A stretch of 64,000 nucleotides of DNA from Xanthostigma xanthostigma. Lineage: Eukaryota > Arthropoda > Insecta > Raphidioptera > Raphidiidae. This document shows positions 32,831 to 44,037 of this stretch, piece after piece. The notes beneath the pieces are model-generated. The model ran no database searches. It saw only the letters and a program-made list of their open reading frames with translations, and had not been told where the DNA came from. Position numbers and translations under genes: made by a program. The stretch covers positions 28,502,501 to 28,566,500 of the forward strand of contig OY754470.1 in the NCBI GenBank assembly GCA_963575645.1. Direction: 5' to 3'. Position 1 is the stretch's first letter. The number at the start of each line of letters is the position of its first letter.

Positions 32831-33888
32831 GAATTAATTTTATGAGATATCTAATTTAGGTGACATAGAAAATGAATATTGTGTTGAGCTTTCGAATAAT
32901 TTTTTTTTCTCGAGTGACGCTTTTTCAGATGTTCGCGGTATGCATAACAATTTGCTACATTCTGTGTTGTTTAATATTTAATATTTCAATGAGCCAACTG
33001 TGCTTATAATAAGAAGAAATCTGTTTGCTTTGATACAGTTAGAGCTCGAGGCTATACCTAAGTCTATAACAGAACTTACTGAACACAGATCTCTTTCAGG
33101 TTTTACATGGTGCATGGAAGAGTGGCTACGTTTTCATTTTGTATTACATACAATTGCTTGATAAGTTTATACAATCTGCGTCAAAAGTACCTTTCAATCC
33201 CGGTTAACAACGTAATGTCAAAGAATTAAAATATTTTTTAAATGTGGTAGTTTCTAAAGCATTGACGTAGCTAGGAAGTTCCTTAGAGGGAAGGAGGGGC
33301 GGGGGGTTGCCGACCAGGTGATTTACTTAATATCTACTGAAAGGTAGGTATACAACAGTATATTGAAAAAAATATTTCTTTTATTATTTCCACATTTTCT
33401 TGTATTGTCACCTAATTCCGAGATAAGTTAAAAATTTCAAGTCTCTATCTCATCAGGAATTTAGTTTAAAATTAATTACAAAATTCCACCCGGATAGACA
33501 TACAAGAAAGCGAGGTAATAGAAACGTGGTAATATTATAAATTAGTTATCATAAAAACATTTGATACGTACTTTATATATTATAATGATATTAAAGTCTG
33601 TTTTTGTAAAATCACGTGCTCGGTCATTTTATATTTGTATTCTGTAAACTCAAGCTGATATAAACTGAACTTAGTTTTAGCGAAAAGTAAAACGCACCTG
33701 TATTTGAAACTGAATTTAAGTAGAAACGCTACAGACTGAAAAATTATGGAAACTCATAAATTCAATTTAATTAATAGCCGCAAGCCTTTTGAAAAGTATA
33801 AATATGTTAATTCAGAATTGTAAAAACACGAGCTACTCTTCACTAAATGCTAAATTTTTTCCTCAAAATTACATGGTTATGTAAAAAG
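32831..33888. other. No gene recognised
   Basis: No coding signature; a G-rich run (GGAAGGAGGGGCGGGGGGTT) lies at 33289-33308. Confidence 0.35.
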
Positions 33889-35252
33889 CTAGTCGCTACC
33901 CGCGAATACGCACGCGATTGTGATGAAACACGACAGGGATAACAGCAATACGGCCTTCGGTTACACCGTATTACAATCGTGCCCATGCGCGGAGCTGTAC
34001 CTTCACTTCATCGCGGTTTTGCCGAGCGGGACGCACAATGTTTTTTTATTTAACACTACTTCCACCATAAAATTACTGTACTTCCACCATGTACCTACTC
34101 AAATTTATTCCGTTTAATTGGAAATTTGATTTTTTATCAAAATAAAATATAGCCTACAGTACTCAGAAATAGTATAGCTTTTTATTAATGAATTTTTTTT
34201 AGAATCGGTTCAGTAGTTCTTGAGATTATCCCCTACAAACAAACATGCAAGCAAATTTTATCTATTTACCTATAGGCAAGACGGCGAGAAGTTTTGAGTG
34301 TATTTTTCGGGCACAGGCGAGATTATTGTTGAAATCGCTTCGTTTCAGGGTGTAGTTCAACCCCCTAAGTTTACTTACAAATTTTTGGTGTGCATGATTT
34401 TATATTATTGACAATTAGTGACGAAAATAGTGCTTTTTTCTCTATTTCCTTTAATATCTCCGTTCCTCTTGACTTTTAGTATAGCATATGCATTGAGAAA
34501 GTTGAAATTTCCTAAAAATGAGCCCTGACAGAGGTCGCTAACCAATTTTATAACGATTTCTTTAGCGATACCAATTTAAGACAAACGTATGAAACCATAT
34601 AACTTTTCCAATATTCAATCGTTATAAAATCGGTTAGAATTAATTTTTTCCAAAAATTCCAACGGGATACTAAAGTTGAATGGATTTGTGATTTTTCTGG
34701 CTTGGTCCGACCAGCGAAACCCGTTTGTGAAAAAAACGGCGCAATTTGCAATTAAGGAAACAAAAAAAAGGTGATAGTTAATTACTCGAGAAGTAATTGA
34801 CCGATGACGCTAAAATTATTCATGCATGTTTGGGTCAACATAGACATCATTTTTGAGAATTTTCAGCCATTTATGTGCGGTCATTTTTTAGTAAAAAAAT
34901 AGTGAAAAAAACGTGTTTTTTTAACTTTCGGGACTATTTGCAAGTTAACAATTGCACTTAGCGACCTCTGTCAGTGTTCATTTTTTAGGAAATTTCAACT
35001 TTCTCAATGCATATGCTATACTAAAAGTCAAGAGAAACGGAGATATTAAAGGAAATAGAGAAAAAAGCACTATTTTCGTCACTAATTGTCAATTATAAAA
35101 TCAAGCACACCAAAAATTTGTAAGTAAACTTAGGGGGTTGAACTACACCCTAAAACGAAGCGATTCCAACAATAATCTCGCCTGTGCCCGAATAATGCAC
35201 TTTTTAATGTTTTTACCTTCTCGCCGTCTAGCCTACTCTATAATAGAATAGA
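33889..35252 (-). mobile_element. Helitron-like element split by a foldback insertion
   Basis: Its minus-strand 5' end TCTATTCTATTATAGAGTAG lies at 35252, right of the foldback, and its 3' CTAG end (GGTAGCGACTAG) at 33889, left of it. Between, ACTACTGAACCGATTCT and CATGTTTGTTTGTAGGGG are standard 5' Helitron blocks. Removing 34273-35235 rejoins TAAATAG-type 5' sequence into one continuous element of about 400 bp. A 65-residue frame at 33920-34117 is not a recognised gene. Confidence 0.6.
34273..35235. mobile_element. 963-bp foldback element inserted in a Helitron
   Basis: Ends TAGGCAAGACGGCGAGAAG and CTTCTCGCCGTCTAGCCTA are inverted, and pairing continues for about 260 bp per arm (for example CGGGCACAGGCGAGATTATT and AGCATATGCATTGAGAAAG). 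About 420 bp of unique sequence separates the arms. The TA at each tip allows a TA target duplication, as in Tc1/mariner-type elements, but this is not proof. There is no transposase. The Helitron host provides relative dating: this insertion is younger. Confidence 0.8.
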
Positions 35253-35642
35253 TTAAAGAGACCCTTTTTTCAAGTTATTTTCTATTGAAATCTGATAGAT
35301 TAATATGCGCAACGCCTAAAATATTGGACAGAATAATTACACAGGCCTGCGATGGATTTCCCCTTAAAAAAATAATTAGCAATTTGGGTAGGTATTAGGT
35401 ACTAAGTTACCAAAAAAATAATAAAAAAATTCCATCACGTAAATTTTCTGAGAAAATCACTTTTTCCATTTTCCTTAGTATTACCGCGTATTACTAGCAA
35501 TTTCTTTGATAACAGTGCATACTAGTAGTACTGATGGTATTTAAATATTCAACTACCCTCATTAGTCATTGTTTGTCGTGATTAAAATCATATTACGATT
35601 TACGTGTATCAATTGCGGTACATTTTTGTGATTTTTGTGTGA

Positions 35643-35795
35643 GGGCCATTCAAATATTACGTATGCAGAATTTTAGTAATTTTTGACCCACCCCCCTCCC
35701 CCCCTTGTCAGCAAAAGTAAGCCAAGGAAGTAATCAAAATAAGCTAAACAACCCCCCCCTCCCCCTTTGGTGCTTACGTAATACTTGAATGGCCC
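35643..35795. mobile_element. MITE with GGGCCATTCAA ends and C-rich core
   Basis: GGGCCATTCAAATATTACGT and TTACGTAATACTTGAATGGC are inverted and end in CCC. The middle has ACCCACCCCCCTCCCCCCC and a second C run. It resembles a widespread insect MITE type whose ends pair over TACGTAAT. It sits just upstream of the Cys-rich reading frame. Confidence 0.75.
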
Positions 35796-35821
35796 CTGAT
35801 GGTGATAAATAAGAAAAATGA

Positions 35822-36232
35822 CTTCCAGCATATTGTGTTCATTCTCTAGATAACTTCTGTTACAAATGTGGAAGTTATGTACCTAACTGAAACAACTACA
35901 AAAAATTACTAAATCTTTGGAAGTATTGTATTAAAGATAAAAAAATCAGAAACAAGAAATGGGTGCCGCATAAAATGTGTTCAACTTTATTCTATTTTTT
36001 TTTATAACTATGTAAATGGTCACGGGGAGAAAAACATTCTTTTTCTTTGAAAACTCCAATGGTTTGGATGGAATTGGAAAATCATATAGACGATTGTTGC
36101 TTTTATTGTACAAACACAAAAAATGCTAAAAATAAAAAAGAGATAGCAGACTACTGCAGGATGTTGAAGAGAGATGGAACTAATAGAAAGCATAAGAGAA
36201 AAAGTTTGAACAGGAGTTTTGAAGGAAGTTGA
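35822..36232 (+). pseudogene. Decayed Cys-rich protein of insects (DDC-x-F-x-C motif)
   Basis: Translated across two stops and one frame change, the region reads PAYCVHSLDNFCYKCGSYVP, then KKWVPHKMC, then KWSRGEKHSF, then MVWMELENHIDDCCFYC. The order C-H-C-x2-C, KKWxPH-x2-C, KW, MVW-x-E-x-x-NH-x-DDC-x-F-x-C matches an uncharacterised Cys/His-rich protein that I know as highly repeated in arthropod genomes; it probably binds zinc. The 60-codon frame at 36047-36229 is only its C-terminal part. Stops near codon 25 after the first Cys block and at 36010 break it. It lies within the TIR element at 35340-36514, so the family may be transposon-borne here. Identity is from recalled motif spacing, not a search. 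Confidence 0.6.
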
Positions 36233-36514
36233 AAAAGATACCATAAGTGTTTTTGATTTACTGAGTCTCTTTAGCATTATTTTTAACTAATACTGTTGGT
36301 TTTTTAAGTAAAAATTTAATTTTAAATTCATTAATTTTTGTTTTTTCATGAAAATTGTTGTAAAATTCTAAAATATGCATGTCCTCAACGAAAAAAAATC
36401 TCGATGTGCTAGAAAAAAGACAAAGCTGTATTTTAATTCAACATACCTAGATATGTAAAAAAATAACATAATTATTGGAAGGGGAAAAAAAAAGTTAAAT
36501 TTCGCAGGCCTGTG

Positions 36515-37031
36515 TTATTATTGTAATATCAGTGAAAACGCTTGTTAACTTCTCTCGCCTCAAGTCGTTTTGACAGTGGAAATGGGAGTTATATAAATTA
36601 AATTTTAAAATATTTATTGTTATCATTCACACGTATAATCTCGAATGTTCATTTAGTTAACCGTTGGTTTAATTCTCCTTTTGTATTTGAAACAAAATGT
36701 GAAATGATATATGATCTTCAACCGTTTCTCTATTATTATTCAAATTTCCTTTGTGCTGTAGCTACTGTGTAGTGATCTTTCACTAACTTTTCATTCGCGA
36801 ACACTCACTGTACCTCTCTCGTAGTGTACCAGTAGTCTCCAAACAATTAAAATATTTTAAACAATTAACAGACTTATACATTACCTATAATATACATTAA
36901 ATTTGTTTTAAGTCCATCATGTTTATTACTAAAGTATATCGGAAAAATCTTATAAAGCAATTTTTAAAAAACAAAGTGAATAAAATATAACCCAAGGCAA
37001 TCCGACCAAAATTGCGATCTGTAGAGTCGTG
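36515..37031. other. No gene recognised
   Basis: AT-rich with short frames only. Confidence 0.35.
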
Positions 37032-37065
37032 ACGTACGTACATACGTACGTACGTACATACGTAC
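37032..37065. repeat. (ACGT)n / (ATAC)n microsatellite
   Basis: Repeated CGTACGTACATA words; each unit is self-complementary, so the tract can form cruciforms. Confidence 0.85.
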
Positions 37066-37274
37066 AGACCAACCGACAACTGCTGTTTGTGATTTTCAAT
37101 TACAATTTTAATAGTATTTATGAACTCAAATTGATTTAAAAATGGTTCTATTTTATAGATTAGAATCTCCTCTTTTCAAAAAGCTTCAATTTGAATGGAT
37201 TTCTTGTGAAATTAACTTAGATATAACTTCTTATTTGAACGAAAGTCAGCTCTGACGCACAAAGCGATAATAAA

Positions 37275-37303
37275 GCACATACCGCTAGTTTAGCGGTATG
37301 TGC
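37275..37303. repeat. Perfect 13-bp-stem hairpin
   Basis: GCACATACCGCTA and TAGCGGTATGTGC are separated by GTT. It stands alone without T-run or obvious element context. Confidence 0.7.
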
Positions 37304-37492
37304 AATAGAAAAGGAATGTTAATCATTTAGTTGCATCATTATTTGTTTGCAAAATCGTAGTTACAGATTTGTGCCGACAAAATTAGCTTTTCCTCAAAGA
37401 AATATAATTTGTAAAAAATCAGTAGATGCCTTTCTGTTTTATTTATTTGTTTTAGAATATAAATCTTTTATGTTAGTTCGACGCTCTTTTTA

Positions 37493-37985
37493 ACCGACTC
37501 TAAAAAAAAGGAAGATGTTCTCATTTCGATTGTATTTCTTTTTTATTTATTATTTTGTATGTCTATACGTGGATATCTTTGCTGGCTGTGAACCAATTTC
37601 GATGATTCTTTTTTTTTTCGATAGAATGTGTTGCAAAGCTGGTCCAATATCAATATAAGAAAAATCGGTTCAGTCACTTTTTAGAAAATTCACGAAATCA
37701 AAGAAATATTGCAAAAGTTGTAGTTGAGGTGAACGCTGCTCTTCGGTTTCATTAGACACTAAAATAGACCATTAAAAATTTAAAATAAAAAACTTTAAAA
37801 TAAAAATTGAACCTCCTTCAAAAACGGTTACTAAATCACGTAAAATAACAAAGTTTTGAAGTCGGCACCATTTTAATTACTATCATGTTTCTTTAACTTA
37901 GGTTGGTACCTGTACTAAGTTGTGCCGACCTCAGAACTTTGTTATTTTACGCGTTTAGTGAGCCTTTTTTGAAGGAGGTTAAATT
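37493..37985. mobile_element. GACTCTAA/GACTTCAA-type element with palindromic 3' half
   Basis: Starts AACCGACTCTAAAAAAAAGG and includes GTTCAGTCACTTTTTAGA, as in the common lepidopteran repeats of this type. From 37806 to 37985, ACCTCCTTCAAAAACGG and CAAAGTTTTGAAGTCGGCAC are inverted as GTGCCGACCTCAGAACTTTG and TTTTTTGAAGGAGGT around a loop of about 55 bp. Confidence 0.55.
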
Positions 37986-38944
37986 AAAAAAAAAGTTTAT
38001 TTTGGAAGAAATATTATTCAAAAAAAATAATGAATCAAAATAAACACTTGAGAGAAATTAGTAGGTAATTGTAAGAATTTTATACAACTTCTTACACATA
38101 AGTAACAAGGCTTTATCCAAAGGACATACCTTAACGTAAGAGGTTTAGATCTAATGCACAACGCTGATTAGCCAGGTTAGTATCGATCTATTTTTTGTAT
38201 GATATTCAATTTAATCAAAAAGATTACAATACCTGACAAAAGTCTAGTATTCATAGATAATATTATGACAATATTATGTATTTACACGATCTCCATGCCA
38301 CATAATTTTCAATTTTCTTGTTTTTCTTTGACCGGACGTTAGTGTTGTATAATCCTATATACCTATCTGTAACATAAAATAAGCATAGATTTTGAGCGTT
38401 TCTGAAATTATTATACCTGAAATTAATTGCACACGACATGAACGAAAACATTTTGAAAAATACAGAAAAAAAAAGAGAATCACAATGTCAATATGTACCT
38501 TGTTTTTAAATTCTTCATTTTTATATATTTAAGCAAAAAAGTGCTTACACACAAAGTAAAAAGCTAATAAAAATTTTCTCACTCAGCATTTTGTTATAAG
38601 CAGAGACAAGATAGATAAAAAATAATGTGCAAAATCGCAAATTTATTTTTTGTTTCGAATGTACAATATTTTTATTGTTTGCGGAATGATCAATATAGCT
38701 ATGATATATTATGTAATTTTGTAAATAAAATTTGGTTTTATCGAGAACTATAATGATGTGAATGCTACTGAAAATTACTAATTTGGCATGAAATTTAAAT
38801 TTTAATCAACTAGTTTCCAGTTAGGATATATTTCACATTTTATATTGTCAATCATAAAAACATTTATGAAAAAAACCATTAAAGTCAAACCTATACCTAT
38901 GATATATTTATAATTACGATTTCAGTTATACAGCCAGTTTTTAT
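37986..38944. other. No gene recognised
   Basis: AT-rich, no repeats or frames of note. Confidence 0.35.
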
Positions 38945-39035
38945 CATATACTTTTATTCTATACCGAGCATAGGAATAAAATCGCAATCGAACAATTAGG
39001 GTGCAAACATATACTTCTCTGTCTTTTTTTTTAGT
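38945..39035 (-). repeat. Dispersed repeat, partner at 4372
   Basis: Reverse copy of 4372-4450, sharing TACCGAGCATAGGAATAAAA-like and GGGTGCAAACATATACTTC sequence. The A-rich/T-rich flank (GACAGAGAAG, TTTTTTTTAGTCCG) may mark its border. Confidence 0.5.
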
Positions 39036-39043
39036 CCGTAAGC

Positions 39044-39138
39044 ACTGGCGTATCCAGGAGTGCAAAACAAGCACGGAGAACCCTTGTTAAAAATTTTAAT
39101 TTGCCCCCTTTTGGGCCAAAAGCTGGGTACGCCCTTGT
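39044..39138. mobile_element. Short hAT-like MITE
   Basis: CACTGGCGTATCCAGGAG and CTGGGTACGCCCTTG are imperfect inverted ends, similar to the inner ends at 42208 (CAGTGGCGTACGG). No 8-bp duplication could be confirmed. Confidence 0.5.
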
Positions 39139-39458
39139 TAATGTCATAAAAAAAGACAAAGTTTTTAAAACAGAGATACTTTATTCGGATTGAACGCGAG
39201 TACACCAACCAAACCTATTATCGGAGAAATCAGGGAACTACGTCGAAGAAAGAGACGCAGATATATTCTCGATACGCTTTGTTGCGTACACTCACCGCAC
39301 ATTGAGTAGATAGGCAATGATTCATATAGGTTATTATTAAATATATGGTATATACGGTATATAATCGCTGCAAATTTGTTACATTTTCAATCTCAAGGTT
39401 GTTTTATTTCAAAAACTCGCTCCACACTGCAGAACCCTACCACCTAAAATACAACATA

Positions 39459-39570
39459 CTAGCCGTAACCCGCGACTTTGTAGCCTAAGTTACTCTTTTT
39501 ACCATCAGCTATGCCAGTGAAAATCCCGTCAAAATCCATCCAATCGTTATGTGATAATCAAATGCATTAT
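39459..39570 (-). mobile_element. Helitron 3' end remnant
   Basis: On the minus strand it closes CGCGGGTTACGGCTAG before T, as Helitron 3' ends do, and contains GGATTTTGACGGGATTTTCA. The 5' end is missing. Confidence 0.4.
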
Positions 39571-39599
39571 TACTTATTAGTAGAAGCGTTGGATGCCTC

Positions 39600-40236
39600 A
39601 AATGTTACGTCATAAGATAGCACAACCGAGCTTTTTTTTCCCCAATCATCTAATAAAGACAGGCGCAAAATTCAATGTCTTTGTGGCAAGGTACTATAAA
39701 AATACCAACTTCCGATTCTGTTTCTCATGAGAAAATAGCATGAAATTCCGTGGCATTGTATTGAGTAATGTCGCGTGATAGAGTGCCCAGATCTGCCTGT
39801 TTTTTTTTTGACAGATTTGATTTAGTTGCTCCAAAAATTTGATGTGAAACAACTAGTGGCGCGTTTGGTAGGGAACAAAACCGTGCAATTGACTTGACAC
39901 TTTTATGGGAGGAAGTTACGTTTATGTGAGTTAGATTAAACATTGATTTAGTTGAAGGCGACATCTAAATAACAGGGAGAAATCTAGTTACTAGTATTTC
40001 GTTAGATGACAGCGCGTGACGCTTGCTTTGTGTATGCGTTGGATTATTATAACATTAAATACACAATACAATCAGTATAATTTTAAACAAGTAACATAGA
40101 CACATTTATACAGTTTTCAGTAAAAATCAAGTCGTTTTTCAAGAAAAATTGTAATTTTAATACCTTTTGATGACATTTTTTATTTTAATTTATTTTATAC
40201 ATAACAACAATACTGAGAAAACAGACAGCATTGATT
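39600..40236. other. No gene; repeat-like block 39860-40010
   Basis: TTTGGTAGGGAACAAAACCG here resembles 871-900, and TAGTTACTAGTA near 39988 resembles 974-1000. Probably two copies of one decayed element. Confidence 0.35.
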
Positions 40237-40270
40237 CTCCGAAGATGGCTTAAAGATTGCCGGAACGTCA
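40237..40270 (+). ncRNA. Degenerate Penelope/hammerhead-like motif
   Basis: CTCCGAAGATGGC, a short loop TTAAAGATT, then GCCGGAACGTC has the same layout as 668-699: a GAAGA core-like segment, a GGC/GCC stem, then GGAACGTC in place of GAAACGTC. The core change (CCGAAGA; GGAA) would probably abolish cleavage. I read it as a decayed Penelope-type end. It stands alone without an inverted partner. Confidence 0.3.
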
Positions 40271-40892
40271 GACAATAAAATGCAATAAAAACCTTCAGTA
40301 TTTGCTTTGTTTCATCGATCCTAAGCCACCAGGATTCTTCCTTTTTAATCTTCCAACATTGAAACAGGATCATCATCACTCTAAATTATTAAAGTTATTT
40401 TTCACAATTAAATACATAGTCCACTAAACGGCATATTCTCGATATTTTACGCATGTTTTCGCACATTTTTAAACATATTAAAGACATTTTTAAGTTATTA
40501 TTTCATTTATGCGATTTTGTTTTATATTTTCCGGCAAAATTTATATTAAATATTTACTAATTAATTTACTATCGGCATGTTTTCATGAATTTTAAAAGTC
40601 GTGTCCTGTCTGGGCGATTTTGTTATGAGTTTATTGTTTTAAGATTTGTTTTAATAAATTATTGATAATGTATTTTTTTCTGTTGCAGGTAAGTCTTCAA
40701 TGATTATTATCCATCTTTTTAATACAGTAGAAGCAAAGTAAGTTCATTATATATTCTTCATTCATAACAGTTGCCGTTTCATTAAATGCTTTATAAAAGA
40801 ATTTAATATGAACGTAGCATTAAAAATATCTGACATATTTCAAAGAGCACATAACTTACAAACCTTCTTTGAAGTTACTAAGGAAGAGTATT

Positions 40893-41018
40893 AGTATATT
40901 TGCCATAATATGGCACATACACTATTGGCTTCAGTCGGATAGCGGGATCTAGGGGTCGGAACTAAATTTCTCAACGTTTCATAGCATCTTAAACATTTTG
41001 GCTACAATACTTTTCATA
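40893..41018 (-). mobile_element. Truncated copy of the TAGTGTATTTGC element
   Basis: GCCATAATATGGCACATACA and GATCTAGGGGTCGGAACTAA match the end region 9580-9678 in reverse complement. The far end is missing. Confidence 0.55.
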
Positions 41019-41324
41019 TAGAGAGATATGTATGTTCACAACCTAAGGTCATTGTCAAATTAGATGTTTTGACAATGTTTTCTGCAACTGAGCATTAGAG
41101 TAAATGTAATTTATTAATTTTATCACAGCGAATCGATGCTTTGTCGCCTTCAATTTCCAGTTGACTAGACTTTTTGTATATAGTGCACATTATTAAAACC
41201 ATTTAGGTATGTGTTTCGGTTTAATTGTATTCTCGAATTGCATTTTCAGAAATTAATATAATATATGCCATGTTTTTTTGTGATTTCCGAAATGGAATTT
41301 ACAAAGACCACGCCTTTTACCATC

Positions 41325-41843
41325 ATTTTCAAAAAGTTTACAATATCTCTTCGTTTTAAGGTCCACTGAATCCAAAAAAAAAAACCTATTTTTGGAAAAA
41401 CTCTGTTCGTCTGTTAGTCGGTTAGTTACAATACAGGTCAAACGGATGAGCAGATTGAAATCAAATTTTGGGAGGATGTTTGGTATGCAAATATGAAGTG
41501 CCCTATTGTTTTTGAGGAAAATGGCGCGTGCGCAGAAGAGGTATATGCTATAACGGTATTTTTTTTTATAATAATGGTATACTTATCAGAAAGTTTCGTT
41601 AAAAAAATTTTTTTAGACTTAATAGTTCCGGAAATATTTTGACAATAAAAAAATCAGCTGTTAATTTGTTTTGTAGATCTGTCAGTAGGTAACCATGGCA
41701 ACGAATAGCAAATATCATATTGAATACTAACCATTACCCGCGTCACCTCACGCGATATCAGAAATTTTATTTTCTTTATTATAATCAAATGTCAACATTT
41801 TTGAAGATGGAATGGTTCCATCGCCCAATTGGCTGGAATTTTA
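41325..41843 (+). repeat. Interspersed repeat family A, copy 4
   Basis: Has AATCCAAAAAAAAAAACCTA, CAAACGGATGAGCAGATTGA, TATGCAAATATGAAGTGCCC and the terminal CCCAATTGGCTGGAATTTTA. The outer CATTCCAACCC end is missing or too diverged. Confidence 0.7.
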
Positions 41844-42101
41844 TATTGCAAAGGTCTGCTCAAATACTTTGTAAACCTTGTATAGCCAATGAAAACCTCT
41901 GTAAGGACAATTCCAATAATGATCCAAAATGCAACCAAATCGTCAGTAACTATCATTTGTGTCCTTGTTTAAATTAATACTTTAATGATTTTTTGAGGAA
42001 CCGATTAATTTACTAAATTAGTTTTAAAAAAAAAAATTCAAGAAATCACTCTACACACAATAAAAATTTATGTTCTAACGTAAATTATTTATTTATTTAT
42101 A

Positions 42102-42870
42102 TACAGGGTGTCCCATTAAGAATGGGACATCGAACAACCGCAGATTCTCCAATTCAAAATAAAACGATTAAGCGAAATATGCTTAGATAAAATGTTACTC
42201 GCTCTACCAGTGGCGTACGGCAGGAGTAAGTAATGCTTGTACCCCTTCTAAATGTTACGCCGCTGTCTAAATTTTAATTTTATCCATAATTTTAATTTTT
42301 TTAATATTTTCTAAGTCAATAATGTACACTTGTTAGTTTTTTGTAAAGTCATTGGTTTTCGAGATATTCGCAGTTAAAGATAGATAGACATGTACTTTTT
42401 ATTTGTATTATTATTAATAATATTCATTTTTACAATTTTGTCTTAAAAAAACTGCGAATATCTCGAAAACCAATGACTTTACAACAAACTAACAAGTGTA
42501 CATTATTGACTTAGAAAATATTAAAAAAATTAAAATTATACTCAAAATTAAAATTTAGACAGCGGCGTAACATTTAGAAGGGGTACAAGCATTACTTACT
42601 CCTGCCGTACGCCACTGGTAGAGCGTACTGAACTAATTTTTTTATTGTTAGGTGCATTTTATGATATTCAACAAGTGTGCCGATTTGAGTAAAATTATAC
42701 GGTGTATTAAAAAAATTATGGACATTAATAATTTTTCAGTTTTCAACTTCAACAACCCGTATTTCGGAAACGAGTAACATTTTATCTAAGCATATTTCGC
42801 TTAATCGTTTTATTTTGAATTGGAGAATCTGCGGTTGTTTTATGTCCCATTCTTAATGGGACACCCTGTA
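42102..42870. mobile_element. Foldback element with TACAGGGTGTCCCA ends, nested inner MITE
   Basis: TACAGGGTGTCCCATTAAGA and its inverse TCTTAATGGGACACCCTGTA bound 769 bp. Each tip is itself a hairpin (TGTCCCATT/AATGGGACA). Inside, CAGTGGCGTACGGCAGGAG at 42208 and CTCCTGCCGTACGCCACTG ending 42617 bound a second palindrome, with hAT-like ends; it contains ATTCGCAG/CTGCGAATATCTCG inverted words. The right arm has about 145 bp not matched on the left (42625-42770). No coding sequence. Confidence 0.78.
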
Positions 42871-43424
42871 TTTAATAGCATTTTTGAAATATAATGTTTT
42901 TGTAACAAAATATTTTTCCAAAACGACGTTTATCAACCTTGTAAGTATTGTATTTACAGGCAATTTTGAACACAGGAAATATAGCTCTGCATGGTACAGT
43001 GTCCCGTGAGTATTTTCACTAAGTCTACCTAAATCATCAAGGTGTCACTTTGAAAACTATATTATACAATCTGTAGCCATTAGTCTAAACCGCTCATCAT
43101 CGGGTTGATGATATATTAACATTAATAACGATTGTAATGGTTCAATTTTTCCTAGTTGTACCACTTGTTAAAACTATTATGTTGGGGAAATAAGTAGCTT
43201 TATTTAATTCATGAAATTTAGTGTAGGGGAGGCTCAGTGATGAGATCTCGCCCAGGACCCCAAAAAAGATAGTTCGGCCCTGTGCGATCATTTATGGCTT
43301 CAAGTATGAAACATGAATTAATTTGTAAAAGAATGTTCATTTTTTGCATAAATGATGTAAGTACATATCATATTGTCTTTTAAAATTTTTACAAAATTGA
43401 CCGTTCTCAAAATGCTTGGAATAG
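42871..43424. other. No gene; hAT-like scrap 43220-43284
   Basis: GTGATGAGATCTCGCCCAGG to GTTCGGCCCTG pairs with the similar scrap at 28306-28362. The remaining sequence is unassigned. Confidence 0.4.
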
Positions 43425-44037
43425 ATAGATAGACAGATAGATAGATATACATCTTTATTTTCGACAGACAAGTCTGTGTAGGTAATAGCGTCAACAAATA
43501 CATGGTAAAAAATAAACACAAAACATAATCAACAATTATTCTAATTAGTGGATACACAAACTACATAACAGATGTACAAATACATATAGGGCTATCAAAA
43601 AAAGATGCAACCTGATAAAAACACTTTTCTTTTAATATAGCAGAAATATAATTTTTAGATCTCTGAAGCAAATATGTATAGTAAGTTGTTAAATAATTTC
43701 TGACCCATATATTGCGGTCCTTGTTTATATACTTCTAAGTTACATTTCGGTAGTCTAATATCTGAACCAAATCTGGTATTATAATTGTGCATGTTATTAT
43801 TATATTCGACTGTTTCTAAATTATGCTTTATGTATAACAGCGCTTCTAAGATATATATACATGGAAGCATTAATATTTTAATTTTTTTAAATATAGGTTG
43901 GCATGAATCTCTAGGCCCTATGTTATAAATTATTCTCAATAATTTTTCTGCCATATAAATACATTTTTTGATTGAGAGGAATTACCCCAGAAAATAACTC
44001 CATATCTCAACCTAGAGAACACATAACTGTAATATTA
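43425..44037 (-). pseudogene. CR1-like LINE 3' end with reverse transcriptase C-terminus
   Basis: On the minus strand the frame reads YYSYVFSRLRYGVIFWGNSS, then breaks by one base and resumes as LLRIIYNIGPRDSCQPIFKK, ILMLPCIYI, and later GPQYMGQKLFNNL. These blocks match the polymerase C-terminal region of CR1-like insect LINEs, as in the copy at 12881. After the stop near 43655 a 3' untranslated region of about 200 bp ends in a GATA/TAGA tandem at 43425-43450, the microsatellite-like tail expected of CR1-like elements. The element is 5'-truncated and frameshifted. Confidence 0.8.

Larger units (their letters stand above)
35340..36514 (+). mobile_element. 1.17-kb TIR element carrying a Cys-rich protein pseudogene
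   Basis: CACAGGCCTGCGA at 35340 and TCGCAGGCCTGTG at 36502 are perfect 13-bp inverted repeats. Next to each is a run rich in C/T or A/G (TTTCCCCTT on the left, AAGGGGAAA on the right), extending the symmetry. The interior has a 5' leader-like region, a nested MITE at 35643-35795, and a decayed protein gene from about 35822. Target duplication is unclear because of AT-rich flanks. Confidence 0.65.

Noticed and set aside
35690..35770. C-rich runs as a G-quadruplex regulatory site
   Set aside because: The runs are the core of a MITE (35643-35795), so element structure explains them.
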